From an uncultured Lachnospiraceae bacterium (GTDB lineage Bacteria; Bacillota; Clostridia; Lachnospirales; Lachnospiraceae): DNA of 6,111 bases. A program made the translations under genes and the position numbers. Positions 1 through 6,111 of this stretch are shown one piece after another. The notes beneath the pieces were generated by a model. That model was not told the DNA's origin, did not search any database, and was given only the letters and a program-made list of their open reading frames with translations. Location: contig CAJOQS010000171.1 of NCBI GenBank assembly GCA_905236925.1, positions 1-6,111 on the forward strand, read 5' to 3'. Within the stretch, counting starts at the first letter, position 1, and each line of letters begins with the position of its first letter.

Positions 1-2151
1 GCAAACGGCGATTACTGGTCCGCTTCATGGGCACCTGTCTGCAAGCCGCTTGAAAGCTACAAGTCCGAATGCAGACACGGAACCGCATATACCGTTATCT
101 CCTCGGAATATACCGGGATCAGGACCGAGACTCTTTATTATGTTCCCCTGAACGCAACTCATGAGGTATGGAGATGCAAGGTCACGAACACCGGCAGCGC
201 ACCCAGAAAGCTTGCAGTTACCGGCTACTGCGAATTCGTTAACGAGAACAACTACGAACAGGATCAGGTAAACCTTCAGTACACCCTGTTCATTACCCAT
301 ACCTATTACAGGAACAACTTTATCCTTCAGAAGCAGAACGAGAACTTCCACAATCCCAACAACGAGCGCTTCCTCGGACTTGCTGGAGCCAAGGTGGATC
401 ACTACTGCGGAGACCGCGACAGATTCGTGGGCAATTACAGAAGCTATGCTAATCCTGTCGGGATCGCGGAGGGCCTGAAGGAAGATCTGAACTACTGCGA
501 TAACTCCTGCGGAGCGCTTGAAAGCGATATAACCCTTGCACCCGGAGAGACCAGGGTATTTACCTATCTTCTCGGTCAGAAGCCCGAAAAGGCAGCGGCA
601 GAGATAATCGCCCGTTATGAGGACCCCGCGACTGCTGAAAAGGAGCTCGAGGAGCTCAGGACCTACTGGCACTCCAAGCTGGACAACCTTCAGGTTCATA
701 CTCCCGACGAGAATTTCAACAACATGGTCAATGTATGGAATGCGTATAACTGCTTTATCACCTTCACATGGTCGAGAGCGGCTTCGTTCCAGTACTGCGG
801 CCTGAGGAACGGTTTCGGATACCGTGACACGGTCCAGGATATTCAGGGTGTTATCCATCTTGCTCCCGAGATGGCTGCGGATCAGATTCGCTTCATGCTT
901 TCGGCGCAGGTTACGAACGGCGCGGGACTTCCTCTTGTAAAATATACTCACAAGGCCGGTCAGGAGAATACTCCCGATGATCCCGAGTATGTTAAGGAGA
1001 CAGGACATCCCAGCTACCGCGCGGATGACGCTCTCTGGCTGTTCCCTACCATCTACAAGTATATTTCCGAGAGCGGAAACATCGCTTTCCTTGACGAAGA
1101 GATCTATTATGCGAACAACGGCGAGAAGGGCAGTGTGTACGATCATCTTAAGCGCGCGATAGCTTTCTCAATGAATAATCTTGGCAATCACGGAATGCCC
1201 GCGGGTCTCCATGCAGACTGGAATGACTGTCTGAGGCTCGGAAAGAAGGGAGAATCCACATTTGTGGCCTTCCAGCTCGTATATGCGATCAAAATCCTGC
1301 GCAAATACGCCGAGATCAAAAACGATAACGAATATATCAGCTATTTGGACAGTGTTCAATCCAAGCTTAAGGATATTCTTGAGCCCTGCTGGAATGAAGA
1401 CCGCTGGATAAGAGGCTATAAGGAAGACGGAGTTGTTATCGGCAACCGGAAGGATCCCGAGGCTTCGATGTGGCTCAATCCCCAATCGTGGTCGGTCATT
1501 GCCGGATTCGGTACCAGAGAGCAGCAGGAGAAGGCAATGGACAGCGTAGAGCGTGAGCTCAACACTCCTTACGGTGCTATGGTAATGTATCCCGCATACG
1601 AGAATCACAGCTTTGACGGTGCTCTTATGACATGCTTCAACAAGGGCGTCAAGGAAAATGCCGGAATATTCTCACAGCCTCAGGGCTGGCTGATCCTCGC
1701 CGAGGCAAAGCTCGGACACGGAAACAGGGCATACAAGTACTGGACCGAGGCAGCTCCCGCAACTTATAACGAGACTGCCGAAAAGCGTGCTCTTGAGCCC
1801 TATGTTTACGGTCAGTTTGTGGAGGCGAAGGATTCACCGTTTGCCGGAAGAGCGCATGTTCACTGGCTTACAGGTACGGCCTCGACGGTTATGGTCGGAA
1901 CTACCGAGGGTATCCTCGGACTGAATCCCGAAGCGGAAGGAATCGTCATCGATCCTTCGATCCCTTCGGAGTGGAAGAGCTTCACAATGAAGAAAAACTT
2001 CAGAGGCAGGATCCTCAATGTCACCGTCAACAATCCGAACGGAAATGAGCACGGTGTCAGGAGCGTGACCGTCAACGGCACCGCGATCGAGGGCCTTCTT
2101 ATCAGAGAGAGCATTCTGAAGCAGGAAAACGAGATCATCATCACTCTATAA
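1..2151 (+). CDS. GH94 glycoside phosphorylase, probably cellobiose phosphorylase (5' end missing)
   Basis: The reading frame is open from base 1 to the TAA at 2149-2151, giving 716 residues. GH94 cellobiose phosphorylases have about 800-820, so roughly 80-100 N-terminal residues lie left of the window. The family splits beta-1,4-glucobiose with phosphate into glucose 1-phosphate and glucose in the cytoplasm, saving ATP during cellulose use. GH94 landmarks, in window residue numbers, are GDYW near the start, ECRHG (~24-28), RNGFGYRDTVQD (269-280), and HADWNDCL with the presumed general acid Asp409 in the WND triplet. Further on are KENAGIF (551-557), WLTGTAS with the phosphate-binding Thr624-Gly625, and a C-terminal beta domain containing IDPSIPSEWKSF. 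The RNGFGYRDT and DWNDCL forms fit clostridial cellobiose phosphorylase better than chitobiose or long-chain cellodextrin enzymes, but substrate is inferred. One oddity is Gln559, where I expect the phosphate-site His (GIFSQPQGW). The CotH-like gene follows after 26 bp. Confidence 0.88.
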   Translation, partial: ANGDYWSASWAPVCKPLESYKSECRHGTAYTVISSEYTGIRTETLYYVPLNATHEVWRCKVTNTGSAPRKLAVTGYCEFVNENNYEQDQVNLQYTLFITHTYYRNNFILQKQNENFHNPNNERFLGLAGAKVDHYCGDRDRFVGNYRSYANPVGIAEGLKEDLNYCDNSCGALESDITLAPGETRVFTYLLGQKPEKAAAEIIARYEDPATAEKELEELRTYWHSKLDNLQVHTPDENFNNMVNVWNAYNCFITFTWSRAASFQYCGLRNGFGYRDTVQDIQGVIHLAPEMAADQIRFMLSAQVTNGAGLPLVKYTHKAGQENTPDDPEYVKETGHPSYRADDALWLFPTIYKYISESGNIAFLDEEIYYANNGEKGSVYDHLKRAIAFSMNNLGNHGMPAGLHADWNDCLRLGKKGESTFVAFQLVYAIKILRKYAEIKNDNEYISYLDSVQSKLKDILEPCWNEDRWIRGYKEDGVVIGNRKDPEASMWLNPQSWSVIAGFGTREQQEKAMDSVERELNTPYGAMVMYPAYENHSFDGALMTCFNKGVKENAGIFSQPQGWLILAEAKLGHGNRAYKYWTEAAPATYNETAEKRALEPYVYGQFVEAKDSPFAGRAHVHWLTGTASTVMVGTTEGILGLNPEAEGIVIDPSIPSEWKSFTMKKNFRGRILNVTVNNPNGNEHGVRSVTVNGTAIEGLLIRESILKQENEIIITL

Positions 2152-2177
2152 TAAATTGAAATGCAGGTTATCATAAA

Positions 2178-4064
2178 ATGAAAAAAGCAACAGCACTTAT
2201 CCTTCTGGTCGTTATGGCTGCATTTGCGGCCATGGGATGCAAAGGAGGGAACGGGAGCGAGGTTCCTTCACCGCAGAGCGGCAATGTCACTGCTCCGGAG
2301 GGAACAAAACCCAATGGCACGGATACGGGGAAAGGGAATGAGGCAACACCGCAGGTGACTAAGGAAGCGGAACCTGAGCCGGATAAGAACCCGGCTCAGG
2401 ATACTGCGTCCGATCCTTATGAAGGCCTTACTCCGTACTCGGCACACGAAAAATATACGAGTGCGGCCAATGATATTACCGAGGTCGGCCTTTCCTTCGA
2501 TGCCGAAGGCGGATATGCCTTTGATTCCGAAAGCACACTCTACAGCAAGGATCTGACGCTTACCGTTACCGTGCCTGATGGAGCCGAGGTCTATTACAGC
2601 CTTAACGGAAGGGATCCCGACAGGGAAAGCCTGAAATACACTGAACCCCTGCAGTTTGCGGCACACGGCGGCGATTTCCCGTCGGCCTACACCTTCAGGG
2701 CAGCAGCCTTTTTCCCGGACGGAACGGTCTCCAAGACCGCGGCAAGGACCTTCCTTGTTTCGTCCAAGCTTAACGGTCGTTTTACAACGCTTATCTTCTC
2801 GGTTACCGGTGATCCCGACGATCTGACCGAAGGACCCGACGGAATCTTCTACGGTGAGAATTATAAGTCCCGCGGACGTGAGAGCGAGCGGCCTGTCTAT
2901 GTGGAGGCATGGAGGGCTGACGGAACATCTCTTATCTCTCAATTTGCGGGAGTGCGCATTTACGGAGGCTATTCGAGACAGTCTTCGATAAAGTCGATGA
3001 AGCTTTTCTCGAGGTCCTCGTATGATCCGGACAATAAAAACTTCGAATTCTCGGAATTCGGAACCGAAAAGCTCGACGGATCGGATAAGATCATCAAAAA
3101 GTATGACAAGCTGGTACTCAGGAATTTCGGAAATGATTTCCAGTTTGCCTTTATCAGAGACGAGCTGAGCCAGGCTCTCTGCAAGACCGCCGGGTTCGAG
3201 TGCTATGAAGCATGCCTGCCCGCAGTCGTATATCTTAACGGAGAGTATTACGGCTACTTCTGGCTCCATGAAAGCTACTGCGACAAGTATCTTAAGGAGA
3301 AATTCGGCGATGCCGAGGGTGAGTTCTACATCCTTGAGGGAAGCGAAAAACATAAGAACGACGACGGGGACTGTCAGGAGCTTGTCGATGAATTCAACAG
3401 GAAGTACGACGAGTTCTCCGCGGCCGATCTTAAGGATGATGCCGAATACGCGAAGCTCTGCGAGTTCATGGATGTCGAGGATTATCTTGATTACTATGCG
3501 TGGAATATCGCGCTGAACAACTGGGACTGGCCCAATAACAACTATAAGTGTTACCGCTATGTTGAGGCCGACGCATCGGTGCTTGCGGCGGAGGGCGCGA
3601 AGAAGACTCCGGATTCGGAAGTTTTTGACGGACGTTACCGCTTCCTCGTTCATGATATGGATTATGCATACGGGATATACGATCAGAGCAAGGCGCAGGC
3701 TGCCTACAACAATCTGAACGTAATCCTGAACAGGAACAACGAGCGCTACTCGCCTCTTTTCAAAAAGCTGATGGAGCGCAAGGACTGCCGAAGCTATTTC
3801 AGAAACAAGACCATAGAATTTGTGAACGGCGCCCTCAGCGAACGGGTCATCACGGATACCTACAGGACCCTGTGCACCGAGCGTGATGCCGAGCAGGCTT
3901 ATTTCTACAAATTCCTTACGCAGCTCAGGCGCAGGGGTGATCAGTCGATCTGGACATCCGCGGGATACTATGCGGGAGTTGAACAGCAGATACTTGCTTT
4001 TGCAAAGGACAGGGCAGGGTATGTGCTTAAATATCTCGATGCGGCTCTTCCGGAGATTGAATGA
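2178..4064 (+). CDS. CotH kinase family lipoprotein with chitobiase-type beta domain
   Basis: This 628-residue protein begins with a lipoprotein signal: MKK, a hydrophobic stretch at residues 4-19 and Cys21 in A-M-G-C, an acceptable but non-ideal lipobox. It should be anchored outside the cytoplasmic membrane. Residues 22-75 are a Gly/Pro/Thr/Glu-rich linker. Residues ~105-197 resemble the chitobiase C-terminal type domain (VYYSLNGRDPD at 138-148, FRAAAFFPDG near 173-182). Residues ~200-628 match bacterial CotH proteins. Visible motifs are DPDDL and GIFYG, GVRIYGGYSR leading to SIKSMK (Lys272, Lys275), LRNFGND (314-320) with IRDEL, YLNGEYYGYFWLHE (352-365), WDWPNNNY (449-456) and HDMDYAYG (492-499). 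Asp493 and Asp495 of the last motif are the likely metal or catalytic pair. CotH of Bacillus is an atypical protein kinase of spore coat proteins; here the lipid anchor suggests surface or exported targets, which is inference. The start has only a weak Shine-Dalgarno (AGG, 2165-2167), so translation may depend partly on the upstream gene. Confidence 0.87.
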   Translation: MKKATALILLVVMAAFAAMGCKGGNGSEVPSPQSGNVTAPEGTKPNGTDTGKGNEATPQVTKEAEPEPDKNPAQDTASDPYEGLTPYSAHEKYTSAANDITEVGLSFDAEGGYAFDSESTLYSKDLTLTVTVPDGAEVYYSLNGRDPDRESLKYTEPLQFAAHGGDFPSAYTFRAAAFFPDGTVSKTAARTFLVSSKLNGRFTTLIFSVTGDPDDLTEGPDGIFYGENYKSRGRESERPVYVEAWRADGTSLISQFAGVRIYGGYSRQSSIKSMKLFSRSSYDPDNKNFEFSEFGTEKLDGSDKIIKKYDKLVLRNFGNDFQFAFIRDELSQALCKTAGFECYEACLPAVVYLNGEYYGYFWLHESYCDKYLKEKFGDAEGEFYILEGSEKHKNDDGDCQELVDEFNRKYDEFSAADLKDDAEYAKLCEFMDVEDYLDYYAWNIALNNWDWPNNNYKCYRYVEADASVLAAEGAKKTPDSEVFDGRYRFLVHDMDYAYGIYDQSKAQAAYNNLNVILNRNNERYSPLFKKLMERKDCRSYFRNKTIEFVNGALSERVITDTYRTLCTERDAEQAYFYKFLTQLRRRGDQSIWTSAGYYAGVEQQILAFAKDRAGYVLKYLDAALPEIE

Positions 4065-4069
4065 TCGAA

Positions 4070-4083
4070 CTGCAGGAATGCAG
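4070..4083 (+). other. small perfect hairpin with GGAA tetraloop
   Basis: CTGCA at 4070-4074 and TGCAG at 4079-4083 pair perfectly around the loop GGAA, which fits the stable GNRA tetraloop class in RNA. It sits 5 nt after the stop of the CotH-like gene and 41 nt before the next start. No T-run follows, so it is not an intrinsic terminator. A role in mRNA stability or processing between the two genes is possible. The stem is only 5 bp, so chance is also possible. Confidence 0.3.
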
Positions 4084-4124
4084 ATAAAAGCAGTAAAAAC
4101 AGTAATACAGGAGAAAGTTAAAAC

Positions 4125-5123
4125 ATGATTTATTTATTCGTGAGCAGTGCGACACGACTTGCCGCATATATAGCGGCAATCCTCGCTTTTGCCCTGACCT
4201 TTGCGGGTCTTAAGATTTTCAAGGACATTCTTCCGGCGGATATCGGAAGAGCCTACGCGGTCAACGCGGCGGCGGCAAAGGGCAAGCCCAGAGGCGCGGG
4301 AATAATATTCGTGATCGTATTTCTCGTTCTGACCCTTGTATTTGTTCCACTTAAATGGGAAGCGGTCTGTTATTGCGTCCTGCTGTTTCTGGCAATGCTC
4401 GCGGGCTTTCTGGACGATGCTTCGAAGGCGCCCTGGTCGGATTACAAAAAGGGTCTTATCGATCTTGTGATATCGTTTTTCGTGACGCTTGTTTTTGTGC
4501 TTAATAACTCCACCGATATCCTCATGGTATATTCCGGGAAGACCCTTGAACTTCCGGTCTGGCTGTATCTGATCCTCGGAACGGTTCTTGTATGGATGTC
4601 CGTGAATGTGGTCAACTGTACCGACGGTGTGGACGGCCTTTCGTCAACCCTGACGCTGATCTCGATGAGCGGATTTATCGTGCTCCTTTCAAAGGCGCCC
4701 GTTCTGAAGCATATGTACGGGCAGATGAATCCGGATTCGACACCGATCCTGATGTGGATATACATCTTCATGGGCTGCATAGCGGCGTATCTTCTGTTTA
4801 ATGCCGGCCCCAGCATCCTGCTTATGGGTGATGCCGGATCAAGGACGATCGGAGTCTTCTTTGCTCTGACCGCAATGAAGTCCGGATGCCCCCAGATGTT
4901 CATCCCGCTGTGTCTTGTTTTCATCATCGACGGAGGACTTGGTCTGGTCAAGGTATTTCTCCTGAGATTCTTTAAGATACATATACTCAAAAATGTTCGT
5001 ACTCCGATCCATGACCACGTCAGGAAAAACAAGGGCTGGTCGGATGCCCAAACAGTCATAAGATTCGCTGTTTCAGACCTTTTGGTGATCTTTCTTGCCT
5101 GTTACATGATTAAGAATTTTTAA
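4125..5123 (+). CDS. mraY: MraY-like phospho-sugar transferase to polyprenyl phosphate (membrane)
   Basis: This 332-residue protein has about ten hydrophobic segments and the usual length for MraY (320-360). The superfamily moves a phospho-sugar from a UDP-sugar to undecaprenyl phosphate. MraY itself makes lipid I for peptidoglycan. Motifs seen are GFLDDASK with Asp97-Asp98 and Lys101, VNCTDGVDGL with Asn164, Asp167 and Asp170, FNAGPSILLMGDAGS with Asn226 and Asp236, and TPIHDHVRKNKGW (294-306). The last motif, followed by SDAQTVIRF, matches MraY (PIHHHFE..GW) better than WecA/TagO. Departures from the MraY consensus are HDH for HHH (Asp297) and KPRGAG at 54-59 where MraY has TPTMGG. It may therefore be a divergent MraY normal for this lineage, or a paralogue for another wall polymer. 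No mur, fts or other division/cell-wall cluster gene is adjacent. The start is supported by AGGAG at 4109-4113, 11 nt before the ATG. The superfamily is certain; the exact substrate is not. Confidence 0.82.
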   Translation: MIYLFVSSATRLAAYIAAILAFALTFAGLKIFKDILPADIGRAYAVNAAAAKGKPRGAGIIFVIVFLVLTLVFVPLKWEAVCYCVLLFLAMLAGFLDDASKAPWSDYKKGLIDLVISFFVTLVFVLNNSTDILMVYSGKTLELPVWLYLILGTVLVWMSVNVVNCTDGVDGLSSTLTLISMSGFIVLLSKAPVLKHMYGQMNPDSTPILMWIYIFMGCIAAYLLFNAGPSILLMGDAGSRTIGVFFALTAMKSGCPQMFIPLCLVFIIDGGLGLVKVFLLRFFKIHILKNVRTPIHDHVRKNKGWSDAQTVIRFAVSDLLVIFLACYMIKNF

Positions 5124-5130
5124 TACAAAC

Positions 5131-5145
5131 ATAAGTATTACTTAT
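5131..5145. repeat. short palindrome ATAAGT-ATT-ACTTAT
   Basis: Perfect 6-bp arms are separated by 3 nt, starting 7 nt after the stop codon of the mraY-like gene. The arms are AT-rich and no T-run follows directly, so it would be a poor terminator. It could be a repressor-type operator for the following gene, or chance in AT-rich DNA. Confidence 0.25.
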
Positions 5146-5152
5146 AAGATAT

Positions 5153-5333
5153 TTGACCGTGCCGCCTCCCGTTTTTTCTTTTTGTGTTGCTGGGGAATAA
5201 AAAATCTTCAAAAACTGCAGAAAAGGGGTTATTAATTATTTCTATTTTCCGATATATATAGTGCAGAGATTTGTCGACTACCATATATAGGAAATTATGA
5301 CGGTTCCTTTGAAATAACGGGAGGATTGGTCAA
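5153..5333 (+). repeat. long-range inverted repeat pairing the Shine-Dalgarno with an upstream arm
   Basis: The left arm is 5153-5178 and the right arm 5311-5333. TTGACC (5153-5158) pairs with GGTCAA (5328-5333). CCTCCCGTT (5165-5173) pairs perfectly with AACGGGAGG (5316-5324). After one mismatch, TTTC (5175-5178) pairs with GAAA (5311-5314). The internal loop is 6 nt by 3 nt, and 132 nt lie between the arms. The right arm covers the whole Shine-Dalgarno and the A of the start codon, so pairing in RNA would block ribosome binding. The base complementarity is directly visible; regulation is inference. Confidence 0.5.
5246..5294 (+). promoter_or_regulatory. imperfect 15-bp hairpin inside the leader
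   Basis: TTTCC (5246-5250) pairs with GGAAA (5290-5294). After a G/A mismatch, ATATAT (5252-5257) pairs with ATATAT (5283-5288). After a small internal loop, TAGT (5259-5262) pairs with ACTA (5277-5280), leaving a 14-nt loop. It lies between the arms of the longer inverted repeat and could bring them together. AGGAA (5289-5293) can pair instead with TTCCT (5304-5308), so two exclusive folds exist close to the ribosome binding site. Confidence 0.4.
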
Positions 5334-6111
5334 TGAACGAATACAGAATGAATAATGTGAGCTTTGCAGGAAGATTGCTTCAGGCCCTTATGGCTGTGGC
5401 AATCTTTATTGTGTTCCTCTGCTTTGCGGGCGGCATCGCGACACACGCCGAGGAAGAGGGCAAGTCGGTCAGCGTTACCGAGATCAATTACGATAACAGC
5501 ACGATCACATTACGTCTTGATTCCGGTGATACAAGACTGTTCCTTTCGAATTCCGCACAGAAGAAATGGGAATACGTTCCCGTAACTCTGGTTTCCCAGG
5601 GCGGATATAAGACCGTCACTCTCGATATCTCATGGGTATCTCTCAACTCGGATTACGTTCTGAGCTTTAAGGGCGATGTATCATCAACTCCGATGAAGGT
5701 TACGATCCCCAAGCGTGCCACCAACCTCAAGGTCAAGTATGATATGAGCACCGAGTCGGTTTCGTTTACGAATGCAACCGCTACTGATATCGAGTGGAAA
5801 AAGAAAGAAGCCCTCAACTGGACTTCATACAACGCGGCAACCTTCTCGGAGGCTCTTGCAACATTTCTTGATAACGGTGCTTCGCTGATGTTCAGAAAAA
5901 AGGCAGTGAACGGAACCTCGGCCTCCTCGACCGGTTCGAGGGCAGGCAAGGAAGTTACGGTTAATATCCCCAAAAAGACTTCCGCTCCTTCGATCACTAT
6001 CAATGATGAAAGAATGGTAATCCCGGTAAAGAAGGGTCTCTCCTACAGATACGTTGACGCCGACGGTAACGCTACGAGCGACTGGACGGTTATCGATGCG
6101 GACGGTGAAAA
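5333..6111 (+). CDS. secreted protein with divergent ~87-residue repeats (3' end missing)
   Basis: The frame is open from ATG 5333 to the right edge, giving 259 residues with no stop. GGGAGG lies 8 nt upstream and fixes the start over the next ATG at 5348. Residues 1-39 form a long signal peptide with Arg5 and Arg14, a hydrophobic core at ~15-36 and a likely cleavage after THA (37-39), giving a mature start EEEG. The rest is rich in Ser, Thr, Val and Lys, looks beta-stranded and has no catalytic motif that I recognise. It appears to be built of repeats. The motif I-P-K-R/K ends unit one (125-128) and unit two (212-215), 87 residues apart. A conserved Trp recurs at residues 79, 163 and 251, each preceded by a strand and a charged or polar turn. 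A third unit begins near 216 with SAPSITI. I infer an exported surface or matrix protein with adhesion-like repeats. No dockerin, LPXTG or cohesin is visible in the part present; a C-terminal anchor or enzyme domain may lie beyond the window. Confidence 0.8.
   Translation, partial: MNEYRMNNVSFAGRLLQALMAVAIFIVFLCFAGGIATHAEEEGKSVSVTEINYDNSTITLRLDSGDTRLFLSNSAQKKWEYVPVTLVSQGGYKTVTLDISWVSLNSDYVLSFKGDVSSTPMKVTIPKRATNLKVKYDMSTESVSFTNATATDIEWKKKEALNWTSYNAATFSEALATFLDNGASLMFRKKAVNGTSASSTGSRAGKEVTVNIPKKTSAPSITINDERMVIPVKKGLSYRYVDADGNATSDWTVIDADGE

Larger units (their letters stand above)
5124..5332 (+). promoter_or_regulatory. structured AT-rich leader region upstream of the secreted repeat protein
   Basis: This 209-bp gap has no plausible gene. 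It holds, in order, a small palindrome (5131-5145), the anti-Shine-Dalgarno arm (5153-5178), a T-rich stretch (5172-5183), A-rich sequence, a 15-bp imperfect hairpin (5246-5294), and the Shine-Dalgarno GGGAGG (5319-5324) 8 nt before the ATG at 5333. A promoter for the fourth gene must lie here or further upstream, but I could not find a convincing pair of -35 and -10 boxes. TATAAG at 5143-5148 would be a possible -10 without a good -35. If transcription begins there or upstream, the mRNA would contain both arms of the long inverted repeat. Confidence 0.45.

Noticed and set aside
25..1146. Open frame of 373 codons on the minus strand
   Set aside because: It lies wholly antisense to the GH94 gene, whose motifs are unambiguous, and its product resembles no family. 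Codon bias of the real gene leaves the opposite frame free of stops.
2268..3653. Open frame of 461 codons on the minus strand
   Set aside because: It is antisense to the CotH-like gene over its linker, beta domain and kinase motifs. The product has no recognisable motif and no credible start context.
3883..4128. Small plus-strand frame of 81 codons overlapping the mraY-like start by 4 nt
   Set aside because: An ATGA overlap can signal a translationally coupled gene, but most of this frame lies inside the conserved CotH C-terminus. The product looks like random Arg/Ser-rich out-of-frame sequence.
4442..5059. Open frame of 205 codons on the minus strand
   Set aside because: It is antisense to the conserved MraY motifs, and the product has no membrane or domain pattern.
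5153..5183. TTGACC as a -35 box
   Set aside because: No TATAAT-like hexamer lies 16-18 nt downstream, where the sequence is C-rich then T-rich. The hexamer is better explained as the outer arm of the inverted repeat.
5159..5185. Possible intrinsic terminator after the mraY-like gene (C-rich stretch then T-run)
   Set aside because: The segment before the T-run (5159-5171) has no nearby complementary arm; its complement is the distant Shine-Dalgarno region. No proper stem-loop precedes the T-run.
5153..5335. Miniature inverted-repeat transposable element
   Set aside because: The arms could be read as terminal repeats of a ~180-bp element, but there is no target-site duplication and one end coincides exactly with a functional ribosome binding site and start codon.

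Overview
The window carries four genes, all on the + strand. The first is cut by the left edge and the last by the right edge. The proteins, the roughly half-GC composition and the preference for AGA/AGG arginine and GGA glycine codons suggest a Gram-positive anaerobe of the Clostridia, most likely a rumen- or gut-type member of the Lachnospiraceae or a relative. That placement is inference; no rRNA or other marker gene is present.

Layout: (1) positions 1-2151 hold the last ~716 residues of a GH94 glycoside phosphorylase, most like cellobiose phosphorylase. (2) After 26 bp, 2178-4064 encodes a lipoprotein with a disordered linker, a chitobiase-type beta domain and a CotH kinase-like domain. 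(3) After 60 bp, 4125-5123 encodes a polytopic membrane enzyme of the MraY/WecA phosphoglycosyltransferase superfamily, closest in motifs to MraY. (4) A 209-bp gap rich in AT and inverted repeats precedes a secreted protein built of divergent ~87-residue repeats. It starts at 5333 and is still open at the right edge.

Genes 1-3 are closely spaced and could be one transcript, but they do not form a pathway I recognise. Gene 1 would use cytoplasmic cello-oligosaccharide. Gene 2 acts outside the membrane. Gene 3 makes a lipid-linked wall or polymer precursor. The fourth gene seems to be a separate unit with its own leader.

The most interesting signal is in that leader. The strong Shine-Dalgarno of gene 4 (GGGAGG, 5319-5324) and the first base of its start codon are complementary to a segment about 150 nt upstream (5153-5178). 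The match comprises 6 + 9 + 4 base pairs, and a separate 15-bp imperfect hairpin lies between the arms. This could be a long-range switch on translation. Other points worth checking are an apparent His-to-Gln change at the phosphate site of the GH94 enzyme, and departures from the MraY consensus in gene 3 (HDH for HHH, PRGAG for PTMGG). I found no tRNA, rRNA, CRISPR array, transposase or convincing intrinsic terminator.
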